This document shows positions 1 through 8,935 of a stretch of 58,572 nt of DNA, one piece after another. Numbering within the stretch: position 1 is the stretch's first letter; every line of letters begins with the position of its first letter. The DNA comes from Edaphobacter sp. (GTDB lineage: Bacteria; Acidobacteriota; Terriglobia; Terriglobales; Acidobacteriaceae): positions 1 to 58,572 of the forward strand of contig JAOAPB010000007.1 in NCBI GenBank assembly GCA_025462645.1, given 5' to 3'. The notes under the pieces were generated by a model. The model did no database searches and was not told where the DNA came from. It saw only the letters and a program-made list of their open reading frames with translations. Made by a program: the position numbers and the translations under genes.

Positions 1-263
1 AACCTCAGTTCGCTCTTGCTGCTTAATTAAATAAGTAGCCGATCGCTCAAGCTTCGCCTACGGGCCTGTACCGATCGTCGCACAGTAGGCTGGTCTTCCC
101 TGCTCCGTCTGAGCGGGTCGGACGAGATTGATCAGACTGGTCGTCGCCGCATCTTCGTCCGTTCTAAGCGTCGATGACGAGACAAAAATGATACGGAAAA
201 AGCATGAAAGCTCTCTGTTGGAAGTTTTTTCGGACGCGGGTTCGACTCCCGCCGCCTCCACCA
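1..263 (+). ncRNA. ssrA: tmRNA (ssrA), 3' portion
   Basis: This is the 3' part of transfer-messenger RNA, which rescues stalled ribosomes and tags the unfinished protein for proteolysis. The window opens inside the tag reading frame. Bases 3-26 encode PQFALAA followed by TAA, and a second in-frame TAG lies at 36-38. The 3' end has the tRNA-like T arm (GGTTCGACTCCC, about 239-250), then the acceptor strand and an encoded CCA at 261-263. The 5' acceptor strand and the start of the tag lie outside the window. The tag end and the T arm together make the identification secure. Short frames read through this region are not genes. Confidence 0.93.
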
Positions 264-433
264 TACCTAAATCCTTCTCTGTGGAGGGATTAACGGTTCG
301 TCAAGACAAATTATGTGGCAGTATGGGACTTCCTCTTTACCGGACCACTTTTCCGAGCAGCCGGTTCCTCCCCCGAGCGGACTTATAGCTTCATTTGGTT
401 TCATTCCGCCTAAGGCGGCGAATCCGGGTCGAG

Positions 434-1630
434 CTAGCTGGCTAATGTCCTGTTCTTCCCGCTTCTCTTTGCTGAGTACAACATTTCGTCCGCGCGCCGA
501 ACTGCTTCGTCCAGATCCTCTCCCGACCGAAACTCTACGACGCCGAAACTCGCTGTGACTGTGTGACTGCTGAGCCCGTCGCTCCCAAATCGAGTATGAG
601 CGATCTCGTTGCGCAATCTCTCGGCAAATGCATAAACGTCACCTCTGTCGAGATTGGAAAGAAGTACTATAAACTCTTCTCCCCCGAGTCGCGCAACGGC
701 GTCAGACGCTCGAATATTCCGTTGTACGAGCGAGGCAACCTGGGTCAATACCGCATCGCCTCCGTGATGACCATACGAGTCATTGATGGACTTGAAATCG
801 TCAATGTCGAAGATAATCAGGCTTAGGACGCGTGGTCTTGTTTTCAAAACCTGACGATCCACGAATTCTTCGAACCCACGACGGTTCAACAGGCCTGTTA
901 ACGGATCTGTATTTGCGTTCTGATGTAGCGTGCGGACGATGTCAGATACAACAACGGCTAAGAGCATCAATCCCAATACGACCGTAAAGATGATGAAGGA
1001 GAAGTTCAGCCATATCCAGAATGGCGACTGAGTCAGAGCAGCGAGATCCCTGCGGTTGCCTATATACCCCAGCGAAAGGATTGTTCTGGGAAAAAACTGA
1101 AGTGCAAAAACAAGGAGCGTCCAAGACAAAGCGCGATCGATCCTGGTGTTCGCAGCTCTTCCAATCTTCAGCGCGGTACGAAGTAAGAGTGCCGCCAATC
1201 CGAAGTTGAGAATATAGATTCTCGCGTGAAGATTGCGATCGATATAGAAAAAATAAGAGACGCCTCCAATAACCAGGAGCGCTCCAGTGAAGTTAAGAAG
1301 GTAGTCCGACCGAAGGTCCATCCGCATCAGCAAGCCATCTGCGAAGACGAGTACAGCCGCCGTATAGAGGATGCACGAGATCACTGCATTCAAGCCAAAA
1401 TCACGCGGAATCAGCAGAATCTGCGACAGTGCTGCCGTGCTGAAGAGAAAAAAAGTCGAAGCGAGCCAAAGAAGGTAGCGAAGTCTTCTCCAACGGTTCC
1501 AAACGCCTAGAAACGCCCCAGTAAAAAGAAGTGCGATTGCGGGGCCCAAAAGTGTCAACACACGTATTCCTACCACTGATGAAGATGTCCCGATATCTTT
1601 AGTCCCCAAGAACAAGCATTCTTGGAACAA
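434..1630 (-). CDS. Membrane-bound diguanylate cyclase (GGDEF)
   Basis: The product is predicted to make cyclic di-GMP from two GTP at the inner membrane. The 398-residue protein has an N-terminal half of about seven hydrophobic helices (roughly residues 25-230) and a C-terminal GGDEF domain (roughly 240-395). The signature is GGEEF at 316-320, which normally keeps cyclase activity. An RxxD allosteric I-site (RASD, 307-310) lies exactly five residues before it, so product inhibition is likely. The conserved entry motif DPLTGLLNRR is at 242-251. The sensory half resembles generic multi-helix sensor regions and its ligand cannot be read from sequence. The gene stands alone, convergent with the end of tmRNA. 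Confidence 0.9.
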   Translation of the reverse strand: MFQECLFLGTKDIGTSSSVVGIRVLTLLGPAIALLFTGAFLGVWNRWRRLRYLLWLASTFFLFSTAALSQILLIPRDFGLNAVISCILYTAAVLVFADGLLMRMDLRSDYLLNFTGALLVIGGVSYFFYIDRNLHARIYILNFGLAALLLRTALKIGRAANTRIDRALSWTLLVFALQFFPRTILSLGYIGNRRDLAALTQSPFWIWLNFSFIIFTVVLGLMLLAVVVSDIVRTLHQNANTDPLTGLLNRRGFEEFVDRQVLKTRPRVLSLIIFDIDDFKSINDSYGHHGGDAVLTQVASLVQRNIRASDAVARLGGEEFIVLLSNLDRGDVYAFAERLRNEIAHTRFGSDGLSSHTVTASFGVVEFRSGEDLDEAVRRADEMLYSAKRSGKNRTLAS

Positions 1631-2104
1631 TTCTAAAGGTTTGTCAGGACCGCCAAACTACGAATGACCATCTGTTCCGGAAACCGGAAACAGCCCCCAC
1701 ATCTTTGATGGATGTCCTTTGCGGCTCTGGATGTTTGCCCTGTGGCTCTCTACATCGGAGGACGACGTCAACACACGACGGTCGTCAGCCTGGCGTCGGA
1801 TGGAAAGAAGGGCGCTTGACCCGAGTTTTGGCTCTCGCCTTCATCATCAGTCAGTATGATGGGCTGTTCGCGTCAGCAGCCTCCGAGAGAATTCTCTTGC
1901 CGTCTTCACCGCCGTATCGGCTTCAGGGAAGGCCCTGAACGGCGATAGGTTGTTCGAGCATCTAAGCGCTACAAGTGCGACGCTCCATCCTTCCGCAATT
2001 TTACGTGCCAGCATCGATTAGGATCGGGAGCGCGATACCAAAATCTTCCTCGGCGACCTGCGCCGGGTCACCGATTTTCTGAAACAATAAATCCTCTTTC
2101 GCTT
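1631..2104. other. Intergenic region, 474 bp, possible degraded coding debris
   Basis: No intact gene is visible. A short plus-strand stretch near 1733-1830 translates as LYIGGRRQHTTVVSLASDGK before a stop, which faintly recalls the N-terminus of IS110-type transposases. Bases about 2025-2090 translate as an open C-terminal-like segment ending in TAA. Neither has a start, a full domain or flanking repeats, so both are at most remnants. Confidence 0.25.
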
Positions 2105-3223
2105 ATGGTCTTGGAACCGATATACGGTCGTACCCAAACGGAACCGATGCTGTTAGGCACCGTGCTGGTGCTAGTGCAATTCGACGTGTGCGAAGAGATC
2201 CGTCTTGATCAGTTGCGAACTATCCTGGGCTTAAAGATGGTGACACAGGCCCACCCGAAGCACCAGGCCCAGGGATATGTGCATTACGAAAGACCTCCCG
2301 TAGTGGAGGCAATTGAGGAGTTGGTGCTCGAGAGCGGTGAACGGCTAAGCGGCGAGATCAAGTACTACGACTATGGCGTACTAAGCATAATCTTCCGCCT
2401 GCCGTTTTCAGGGGATTGGGATCTGCTGATCGGATTGGCCAGCCGATGGGTGTGGGACGTAGATTTCGCCGCTCAAGCCGCACGGATTGTTCGTCAAAAG
2501 ACGGAACTTGCAGCCGCCGCAATGACCAAACCGTATGCGGAGTCGCTCAGCGAAGATTACCTGATCTTCCATATGCGCGAGATAGCTGGAGCACCAATGG
2601 CAAAACAGATCGTTTCGGAGTACAGCGGGCATATTGCGCAGGTAGTTCGAGGCGATACTGTGGCGCTCGCAGAGGCAGAGATTGCCGAAGTACTCCAATC
2701 GCGAATCTCATATTACGCAACGGATCTGGCAGTGATCGGATGGAACGCCGCGTTCCTGTATGACACGATGGCAGGTGCGGAGACAGCAATTCAGCTGTTG
2801 GAATATACGAATTCGCAGCTACTGGAGTTTCGGCACTACGATCGGTTGTTAACGCGGGAGTTGGACCAGGTCTACACCCAGCTGGAAGATGGCACAGGCA
2901 CATTAGCGCGTTGGCGACTGGCGCGGTCCGCTACGCAGTTGCATACGACACTGCTCGAGGTCGCGGAGCTGACCGAGCACGCAGACAACGCGATCAAATT
3001 TCTGAGCGACATGTTCTCGGCACGGCTATATAAATTGGCGGCGTCGAAGGTGGGAGTTCCGGACTACAGGGATCTCGTAACCCAAAAGGTAAAGATGGCA
3101 GAGGAGCTCTACCGTTTCATGGTCGATCAGTTCAACCAGAGCCGTGCATTCTTTCTTGAGTTGACGGTGGTGATCATTCTGGTCATCGAACTGATTTTCC
3201 TATTCAAGGGCACGCCGTTTTAG
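2105..3223 (+). CDS. RMD1/DUF155-like protein with C-terminal membrane anchor
   Basis: This 372-residue protein resembles the RMD1/YagE (DUF155) family in layout: a globular N-terminal half, a long helical segment (about 230-345) and one hydrophobic helix near the C-terminus (about 351-367) followed by a short charged tail. The biochemical role of bacterial members is unknown; eukaryotic relatives are mitochondrial or endosomal. The assignment rests on layout and the pattern of the helical region rather than a diagnostic motif. The ATG at 2105 has no clear ribosome binding site. An in-frame ATG at 2147 is an alternative start, close to where the conserved part seems to begin. Confidence 0.55.
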   Translation: MVLEPIYGRTQTEPMLLGTVLVLVQFDVCEEIRLDQLRTILGLKMVTQAHPKHQAQGYVHYERPPVVEAIEELVLESGERLSGEIKYYDYGVLSIIFRLPFSGDWDLLIGLASRWVWDVDFAAQAARIVRQKTELAAAAMTKPYAESLSEDYLIFHMREIAGAPMAKQIVSEYSGHIAQVVRGDTVALAEAEIAEVLQSRISYYATDLAVIGWNAAFLYDTMAGAETAIQLLEYTNSQLLEFRHYDRLLTRELDQVYTQLEDGTGTLARWRLARSATQLHTTLLEVAELTEHADNAIKFLSDMFSARLYKLAASKVGVPDYRDLVTQKVKMAEELYRFMVDQFNQSRAFFLELTVVIILVIELIFLFKGTPF

Positions 3224-3231
3224 CGGTGCCG

Positions 3232-4053
3232 CTAGACGACCTTCAGATAGCTATTCGCAACCAACCCAACGATCTCATCGACCGGCCTCGCCCAAAGCGC
3301 CTCATTGAAGATCTCCACCTCGATCGGACCGCTATACCCAGCCGCCTCCGTCGCCGCTCGCAGCCTCCGAATCTCGATCACCCCATCTCCCATCATCCCG
3401 CGCCCCATCAGCATGTCGGGCGTAGGGACAATCCAGTCCGAGACATGAAACGCAAAGATCCGCTCTCCCGCCCGCGCAATCTCCGCATACACCTTCGGGT
3501 CCCACCACACGTGATACACATCCACCACTACCCCGACCCATCGCGAATCGAACTGACTCGCAATATCCGTCGCCTGCCCCAGCGTCACCACCACCGACCG
3601 GTCTGCCGCGAACATAGGATGCAGCGGCTCCACACCAAGCTTCACCCCACACTCCGCGGCATACGAAGCAATCTCCCCAATCCCATCCACCACCATCCGC
3701 CGTGCGCCATCGATGTCACGATCCGGAGCCGGCCCATTCACCAGCACCAGCAGATCCGTCCCAACCGCAGCAGCCTCATCGATAGCCCGAAGATTATCGT
3801 CAATCCTCTTCCGCCGCTCCTCCGCAGTGGCCGCCGGAAACATCCCGCCCCGGCACAAGCTGGAGGCCCTCAACCCAGCCTCCCGTATCAACCGCCCAGC
3901 CTCCGCCGGAGCCTCCCCAACTGCATACCGCCACGGCCCGATCCACGGGATACCCCCACACACACAGGCGTCCACCACCTCCCGCAGCCCCCTCTTCCCC
4001 GCAGTCATCTGGTTGAAGCTCAGACGCGAAAGATCACGAAACTCCTCAACCAT
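3232..4053 (-). CDS. Sugar phosphate isomerase/epimerase (xylose isomerase-like TIM barrel)
   Basis: This 273-residue protein is a cytoplasmic TIM-barrel enzyme of the AP endonuclease 2/xylose isomerase-like superfamily, expected to isomerise or epimerise a sugar or sugar derivative with a divalent metal. Candidate metal ligands occur in the usual order: E142 (GVEPLHP), D178 (VVVDVYHVWW), H203 (AFHVSDW) and E247 (IEVEIFNE). It is the last gene of a three-gene minus-strand unit and overlaps the preceding DUF993 gene by eight bases, which implies translational coupling. The substrate is unknown. Its partners suggest catabolism of an unusual sugar, aminosugar or inositol-like compound. Confidence 0.85.
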   Translation of the reverse strand: MVEEFRDLSRLSFNQMTAGKRGLREVVDACVCGGIPWIGPWRYAVGEAPAEAGRLIREAGLRASSLCRGGMFPAATAEERRKRIDDNLRAIDEAAAVGTDLLVLVNGPAPDRDIDGARRMVVDGIGEIASYAAECGVKLGVEPLHPMFAADRSVVVTLGQATDIASQFDSRWVGVVVDVYHVWWDPKVYAEIARAGERIFAFHVSDWIVPTPDMLMGRGMMGDGVIEIRRLRAATEAAGYSGPIEVEIFNEALWARPVDEIVGLVANSYLKVV

Positions 4054-5203
4054 TCCCTACCCCCGCCAGTTCGAGCACCGGCCGCATCCGCGCCACCGCA
4101 AGCTCCGGGTCGGCCAGCAGTCGAGCCTGATCCGCATACACAAAAAGCTCCGCTAAATGAACGACTGACCGCGCACTCTCCGCCCCCTGCAACATGCGGA
4201 AGTGCCTCTGGTGCCCATTCAGATAAGCCAGAAAGACCAGCCCCGTCTTGTAGTTGTAAGTAGGCGCCTGAAAGATATGCCGCGACAGCGCAACCGTGGG
4301 CCCCATCAACTCCTCGTACCGTTCAAGATCCCCCGCATCCAAAGCCCGCAAAGCCAGCGCCGCCGCCGGGGCAATGCCATCGAAGATTCCGAGCAGAGCA
4401 TCGCTATGCCCCACAGCATCCCCGCGAATCAGCTCCGGATAGTTGAAGTCATCTCCCGTATACATCCGAACCCCCGCAGGCAAAAGCCGACGCATCGCAA
4501 TCTCGCGATCCATATCCAGCAACGAGATCTTGATCCCATCCACCTTAGCCTGGTTATCGCGAATCACCGCAAGGCAGGTGGCCATTCCCTCATCCTCGTT
4601 CCTGCCCCCCCAGTACCCCTTCAGTTGAGGATCGAACGCCTCCCCCAACCAATGCAGAATCGCCGGTCGCGAAAGTTGCGACAGCAGCCTCCCATACACC
4701 CGCTGATAGTCCTCCGGCCCCTTCGCACACCGCACCAGAGCTCGGCTGGCCATCAGAATCACCCGCGCCCCCGCACCCTCGATCAACGCGCACTGCTCCT
4801 CATACGCTGCAATCACCTCATCGAGACTCGCAGGCCGACTCGCATCCAGCTGATCCGTATTCGCCCCGCAGGCAATCACCCCACCCACGGCCCGCGCCTC
4901 AGCCGAGGAGCGCCGCACAAGCTCCTTCGCTGTCTCCCAGTCCAATCCCATGCCCCGCTGCGCCGTATCCATCACCTCCGCCACCCCAAACCCTAGCGAC
5001 CAGAGATATCGCCGGAACGCCAGCGTCGCCTCCACATCCATCACCTGCGTGGAAGCAAGCGGATCAACCACGACATGCGCCGCCGCATACGCAACCCGCG
5101 ACGACGGAGGGGCTCCCGCAATCACCGGCAAAGGGCCAAGATCATTCAGTCTGTAGTCGGTCAATCCGTTTGAGAGAGGTAGTCGAATCCGCATAGGCCT
5201 CAT
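4046..5203 (-). CDS. DUF993 / dihydrodipicolinate synthase-like protein
   Basis: This 385-residue protein fits the DUF993 family, which is distantly related to the DapA-type aldolase TIM barrels. Features include an N-terminal substrate-loop region, an ALILMASRAL-like strand near the centre and a C-terminal segment common to the family. Known members sit beside sugar dehydrogenases and isomerases. A carbon-carbon lyase step on a keto-sugar acid would fit, but that is inference. The stop overlaps the start of the isomerase gene by eight bases. The upstream gene ends only three bases before this ATG, so all three genes are almost certainly one transcript. Confidence 0.75.
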   Translation of the reverse strand: MRPMRIRLPLSNGLTDYRLNDLGPLPVIAGAPPSSRVAYAAAHVVVDPLASTQVMDVEATLAFRRYLWSLGFGVAEVMDTAQRGMGLDWETAKELVRRSSAEARAVGGVIACGANTDQLDASRPASLDEVIAAYEEQCALIEGAGARVILMASRALVRCAKGPEDYQRVYGRLLSQLSRPAILHWLGEAFDPQLKGYWGGRNEDEGMATCLAVIRDNQAKVDGIKISLLDMDREIAMRRLLPAGVRMYTGDDFNYPELIRGDAVGHSDALLGIFDGIAPAAALALRALDAGDLERYEELMGPTVALSRHIFQAPTYNYKTGLVFLAYLNGHQRHFRMLQGAESARSVVHLAELFVYADQARLLADPELAVARMRPVLELAGVGNG

Positions 5204-5206
5204 AGA

Positions 5207-6355
5207 TTAGCTAAGTGTAAGTCTCGGAATCTCCAGCCATCGGCGCTCGGCCCACGAGCGCATCCCTGCCTCTGCTAACTGCACGCCCTTCGCCGCCTCC
5301 AGAAAATCGTGAGGGAACGGCGCGTCTTCAAGAACATGCCGCAAAAACATCTCCCACTGTATCTTGAATGCGTTGTCGGCATTCGTCGTCGTTGGAACCG
5401 TCTGCCAGCCCGCCAAAAAGTCGATAGGGTTCGGAATATCCGGATTCCATACCGCCTTCGGCGTCGTAACCCGTGGCTGCACCTTGCACTCGCGAAGCCC
5501 GACGACCGCACTGCCGTTGGTTCCGTCAACCTGCAGGATCAACAGGTCGTCGCGATGGACCCGCGTAGCCCACGAAGAGTTGATGTGCGCCACAACACCG
5601 CCCTCTAACTCAAAGGTCGCATAGGCAGCGTCGTCCGCCGTACACGCATACGTCTTGCCTGCCTCATCGACACGCTCTGGAATAGTCGTCCTGCCAATGC
5701 AGCTAACCGAAGTCACGCGGCCAAACAGATTCTCCAGCACATACTGCCAGTGCGGAAACATATCGAGGATGATCCCGCCCCCGTCCTCTTTCCTATAGTT
5801 CCACGAAGGCCTCTGCCCAGCCGGAAGAGGCCCCTCGAAGACCCAGTATCCGAACTCCCCGCGAACCGACAACACACGCCCCAGAAATCCGCTCTGCAAC
5901 ACCTGCTTCAACTTCAAAATACCCGGCAGAAATAGCTTGTCCTGAACCACCCCGTTCTTCACCCCGACCTTCGCGGCCTCCCGCGCCAGCTCCAAGCTGT
6001 CCTCAAGCGTCCCGGCAAGCGGCTTCTCGCAATAGATGTGTTTGCCTGCAGCCAGCGCCGAACGAACGCTCGCGGCCCGCAATAGCGTGGACTGCGCATC
6101 GAAGTAAATGACATTATCCGCATCGGCAAGGCAGGCATCGAGATCGGTGCTCCATCGATCGACGTTCCACTCCTTGGCCAGCGCCTCCAGCTTCGCGGCA
6201 TTGCGCCCCACCAGCACAGGATCGGGCATAACCAGCGATTGATCCTTGAGCTGAAGCCCACCCTGCTTACGAATCGCCGCAATAGACCGCCCAAGATGTT
6301 GGTTCGTGCCCATACGGCCAGTGACGCCGTTCATGATGATGCCGATTTTGCGCAT
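5207..6355 (-). CDS. Gfo/Idh/MocA family NAD(P)-dependent oxidoreductase
   Basis: This is a two-domain dehydrogenase: an N-terminal Rossmann fold starting at once with KIGIIMNGVTGRMG, and a C-terminal alpha/beta substrate domain. The conserved EKPL motif (IYCEKPLAGTLEDS) carries the family lysine. The preferred start is the ATG near 6355, because a GAGGGG ribosome binding site lies about 12 bases upstream and the Rossmann strand then begins right away. An in-frame TTG at 6388 has no such site. It is the first gene of the cluster with DUF993 and the sugar isomerase and would oxidise the sugar substrate first. The substrate cannot be deduced. The 130-bp gap to the divergent propeller gene probably carries both promoters. 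Confidence 0.85.
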   Translation of the reverse strand: MRKIGIIMNGVTGRMGTNQHLGRSIAAIRKQGGLQLKDQSLVMPDPVLVGRNAAKLEALAKEWNVDRWSTDLDACLADADNVIYFDAQSTLLRAASVRSALAAGKHIYCEKPLAGTLEDSLELAREAAKVGVKNGVVQDKLFLPGILKLKQVLQSGFLGRVLSVRGEFGYWVFEGPLPAGQRPSWNYRKEDGGGIILDMFPHWQYVLENLFGRVTSVSCIGRTTIPERVDEAGKTYACTADDAAYATFELEGGVVAHINSSWATRVHRDDLLILQVDGTNGSAVVGLRECKVQPRVTTPKAVWNPDIPNPIDFLAGWQTVPTTTNADNAFKIQWEMFLRHVLEDAPFPHDFLEAAKGVQLAEAGMRSWAERRWLEIPRLTLS

Positions 6356-6485
6356 AGCAGAGTAATCCCCTCGGAAAATAAGGTTCAAATCAGGATGTCC
6401 ATCCGGGTGTCTTCTGAAACATGAAGAATGGCCTTGACGGGATCATAATGAAGTACGAGAAACGGTAGCAACAGAAAGCGCAGGC

Positions 6486-8786
6486 ATGGCAAAACAAACA
6501 GTGTGTAGGCGAGCGATAGCCGCTCTGACTCTCGCTTTGGCTATCTCTGCAATCTCTATAGCCCCACGAGCTGCCTTAGCCGAAGACTTCCGCGTCGTAG
6601 GGCCTGGAGGCGGCGGTGCCATGTACAACGCCACCATCAGCCCGCACGACGTCAACGAGGTGCTGGTCTCGTGCGACATGACCGGAGCCTACATCAGCCA
6701 CGACGGCGGTCACTCCTGGCGCATCTTCAACCTCCGAGGCGGCATAAAGTTCTTCGCCTTCGATCCCATCCTCCCGCACACGATCTATGCCGCAACCAGC
6801 GTGCTCTGGCGTAGTACCGACGACGGCCGCTCCTGGAATCTGCTCTCGCCCAGGCCATCCACCATCCGCGGAGTCCTCATGAACTCCGACCACGCAGAGG
6901 AGACCATCCTCACCAGTCCCACCCCCATAGGCACGATCGAAGCCCTCGCAATCGATCCAGCCGACTCCCATACCCTCATCATGACCGCCACGAAAGAAGG
7001 CCATTCCTCCCTGTTTCTTTCAAACAACGACGGCACCGCCTGGAAGGAAATAACCACACTCCCAGAGGCGCCCAAAAGGATCTGGATCGATCCTCACTCG
7101 GCAAAGAACGAGCGTGACCTCTACATCGCAGGTCCCCACGGAGTCACCGTTCGATACCACGGCCAATGGCAGAACCGGCCCACCCCCGCCGGCGTAGTCC
7201 TCAACGACGTCAGCGCCGGATTCGCCTCTTCCGGCGGCCCCTTCCTGTACAGCACCTCCGAAGCAGGAATACTCCAATCGAGAGACGGCGGCACGACATG
7301 GACCACGTCTTCCCTCCCCGGCTCTGGCACACACGTTCGCGCCATCGCGACGAGCCTCAATCATCCCGAGACCGCCTACGTCTCCTATTCGAATCTTCGG
7401 CTCAACTGGAAGACACTCAACTGGCAGACATGGATGGGCGTAGCTCGCACAACCGATGGCGGTCGCAACTGGTCGCTGGTCTGGAAGGACTCCCGCACCG
7501 CAGCCCCCAACGTGCACGATGCCTGGATCTCCGAGCAGATGGGCGTGGACTGGCCCGAAAACCCGCTGACCCTCACAGTGGCCGATCAGGATCCAAACCT
7601 CTCCTACGCCACAGACCTCGGCCGCACCATGGCCACGACGGATGGCGGAGCCACCTGGACCGCCCGCTACGCGAAGAAGATCCCCGGAGCCAGCTGGACC
7701 AGCACCGGCCTCGACGTGACGACCGCCTACGGCTATCTCGTCGATCCCTTCGACTCCAACCGCCGCTTCATCCCCTTCACCGACATCGGCCTCTTCCGCA
7801 GTGAAGACAAGGGCCGCTCCTGGACCCGGTCGACCACAGGCATCCCCGGCCCATGGAGCAACACCACCTACTGGGTCGCCTTCGATCCCGCCGTCAAGGG
7901 CAGGATGTGGGGCGTGATGAGCGGCACCCACGATCTCCCCCGCCCCAAGATGTGGCGACGCACCGACGTCAGTCAATACAAGGGAGGCGTCTGCATCAGC
8001 ACCGACGGAGGCCGCACCTGGACCCCCTCCAACGCCGGAATGCCCGAGACAGCACCGACCCACATCCTGCTCGACCCCTCAAGCCCAACCGACAAGCGAA
8101 CCCTATGGGTCGCAGCCATGGGTCGCGGCATATACAAGAGCACCGACGGCGGCCAAACCTGGTCCCAGAAGAATCGCGGCATCACCCAGAGAGCTCCTCT
8201 CGCATGGCGTCTCGCGCGAGCAGAGAACGGAACCTTATACGCCCTGATCGCCCGACGCAGCGAAGACGGCAGCATCCACACCGAAGGCGACGGCGCTCTC
8301 TACAAATCGACCGACGGAGCCGAGTCATGGTCTCCGATGAATCTCCCCACCGGAGCAAACGCTCCCAACGGCCTGGCCATCGACCCGCACGCCCCCAACC
8401 GCCTCTACCTCGCAACCTGGGCCCGAGCCGCAGGCACGCACGGCGACGGCGGAGGCATCTTCCTCTCCATCGACGGCGGCAAGACCTGGAAGACAGCCCT
8501 CGACCGCGACCGCCACGTCTACGACGTCACCATCGACCCGCGCGACTCCAACGTCCTCTACGCCTCAGGCTTCGAGTCCTCCGCATGGCGATCCACCGAC
8601 CGCGGCGAGCACTGGACCCGCATCCCCGGCTACAACTTCAAATGGGGCCACCGCGCCATGGCCGACCCGGACGATCCCCACATGGTCTACATCACCACCT
8701 TCGGCGGAGGCGTCTGGCACGGCCCCGTAACTGGAGCAGCCTCAAAGCCCGACATAGCAACACCAGCCCTCATCCCTGGCCGCTAA
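6486..8786 (+). CDS. Secreted Asp-box (BNR) beta-propeller protein, GH74-like
   Basis: This 766-residue protein has an N-terminal signal peptide (hydrophobic stretch ending PRAALA, about residue 32). It carries about twelve Asp-box motifs of the form S/T-x-D-x-G-x-x-W, such as SHDGGHSW, STDDGRSW, SRDGGTTW, TTDGGRNW, STDGGQTW and SIDGGKTW, spread over the whole length. That number fits two seven-bladed propellers as in xyloglucanase-type GH74 proteins and sortilin/VPS10-like proteins. It may bind or cleave extracellular glycans. I cannot identify catalytic aspartates with confidence, so the enzymatic call is open. It diverges from the sugar-catabolism cluster, which supports a carbohydrate role without proving it. 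Confidence 0.8.
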   Translation: MAKQTVCRRAIAALTLALAISAISIAPRAALAEDFRVVGPGGGGAMYNATISPHDVNEVLVSCDMTGAYISHDGGHSWRIFNLRGGIKFFAFDPILPHTIYAATSVLWRSTDDGRSWNLLSPRPSTIRGVLMNSDHAEETILTSPTPIGTIEALAIDPADSHTLIMTATKEGHSSLFLSNNDGTAWKEITTLPEAPKRIWIDPHSAKNERDLYIAGPHGVTVRYHGQWQNRPTPAGVVLNDVSAGFASSGGPFLYSTSEAGILQSRDGGTTWTTSSLPGSGTHVRAIATSLNHPETAYVSYSNLRLNWKTLNWQTWMGVARTTDGGRNWSLVWKDSRTAAPNVHDAWISEQMGVDWPENPLTLTVADQDPNLSYATDLGRTMATTDGGATWTARYAKKIPGASWTSTGLDVTTAYGYLVDPFDSNRRFIPFTDIGLFRSEDKGRSWTRSTTGIPGPWSNTTYWVAFDPAVKGRMWGVMSGTHDLPRPKMWRRTDVSQYKGGVCISTDGGRTWTPSNAGMPETAPTHILLDPSSPTDKRTLWVAAMGRGIYKSTDGGQTWSQKNRGITQRAPLAWRLARAENGTLYALIARRSEDGSIHTEGDGALYKSTDGAESWSPMNLPTGANAPNGLAIDPHAPNRLYLATWARAAGTHGDGGGIFLSIDGGKTWKTALDRDRHVYDVTIDPRDSNVLYASGFESSAWRSTDRGEHWTRIPGYNFKWGHRAMADPDDPHMVYITTFGGGVWHGPVTGAASKPDIATPALIPGR

Positions 8787-8935
8787 GGCTGCCGAAACCC
8801 ACAACACGCCAGAAGCCGTAAACTGTTATCGGCTACTGCGTTAACCTGCGATGACCGACGCTCTTCCCGGCGTCCCCTCATCGAACGCGACGCCATGCTA
8901 CCGAACTCACACCAATATCGAGGCTGCAGCTCTTC

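Noticed and set aside
1733..1830. Possible IS110-type transposase N-terminus
   Set aside because: Only about 25 residues give a faint resemblance, with a stop soon after and no inverted repeats or second domain. Too weak to annotate as a mobile element.
3226..4263. A 345-codon plus-strand open frame rich in Arg, His and Pro
   Set aside because: It lies entirely opposite the sugar isomerase and DUF993 genes. Its composition is that of an antisense shadow in GC-rich DNA.
7020..8063. A 347-codon minus-strand frame rich in Gly, Ala and Val
   Set aside because: It is the shadow of the Asp-box propeller gene, whose repeats, signal peptide and motifs identify the real strand.
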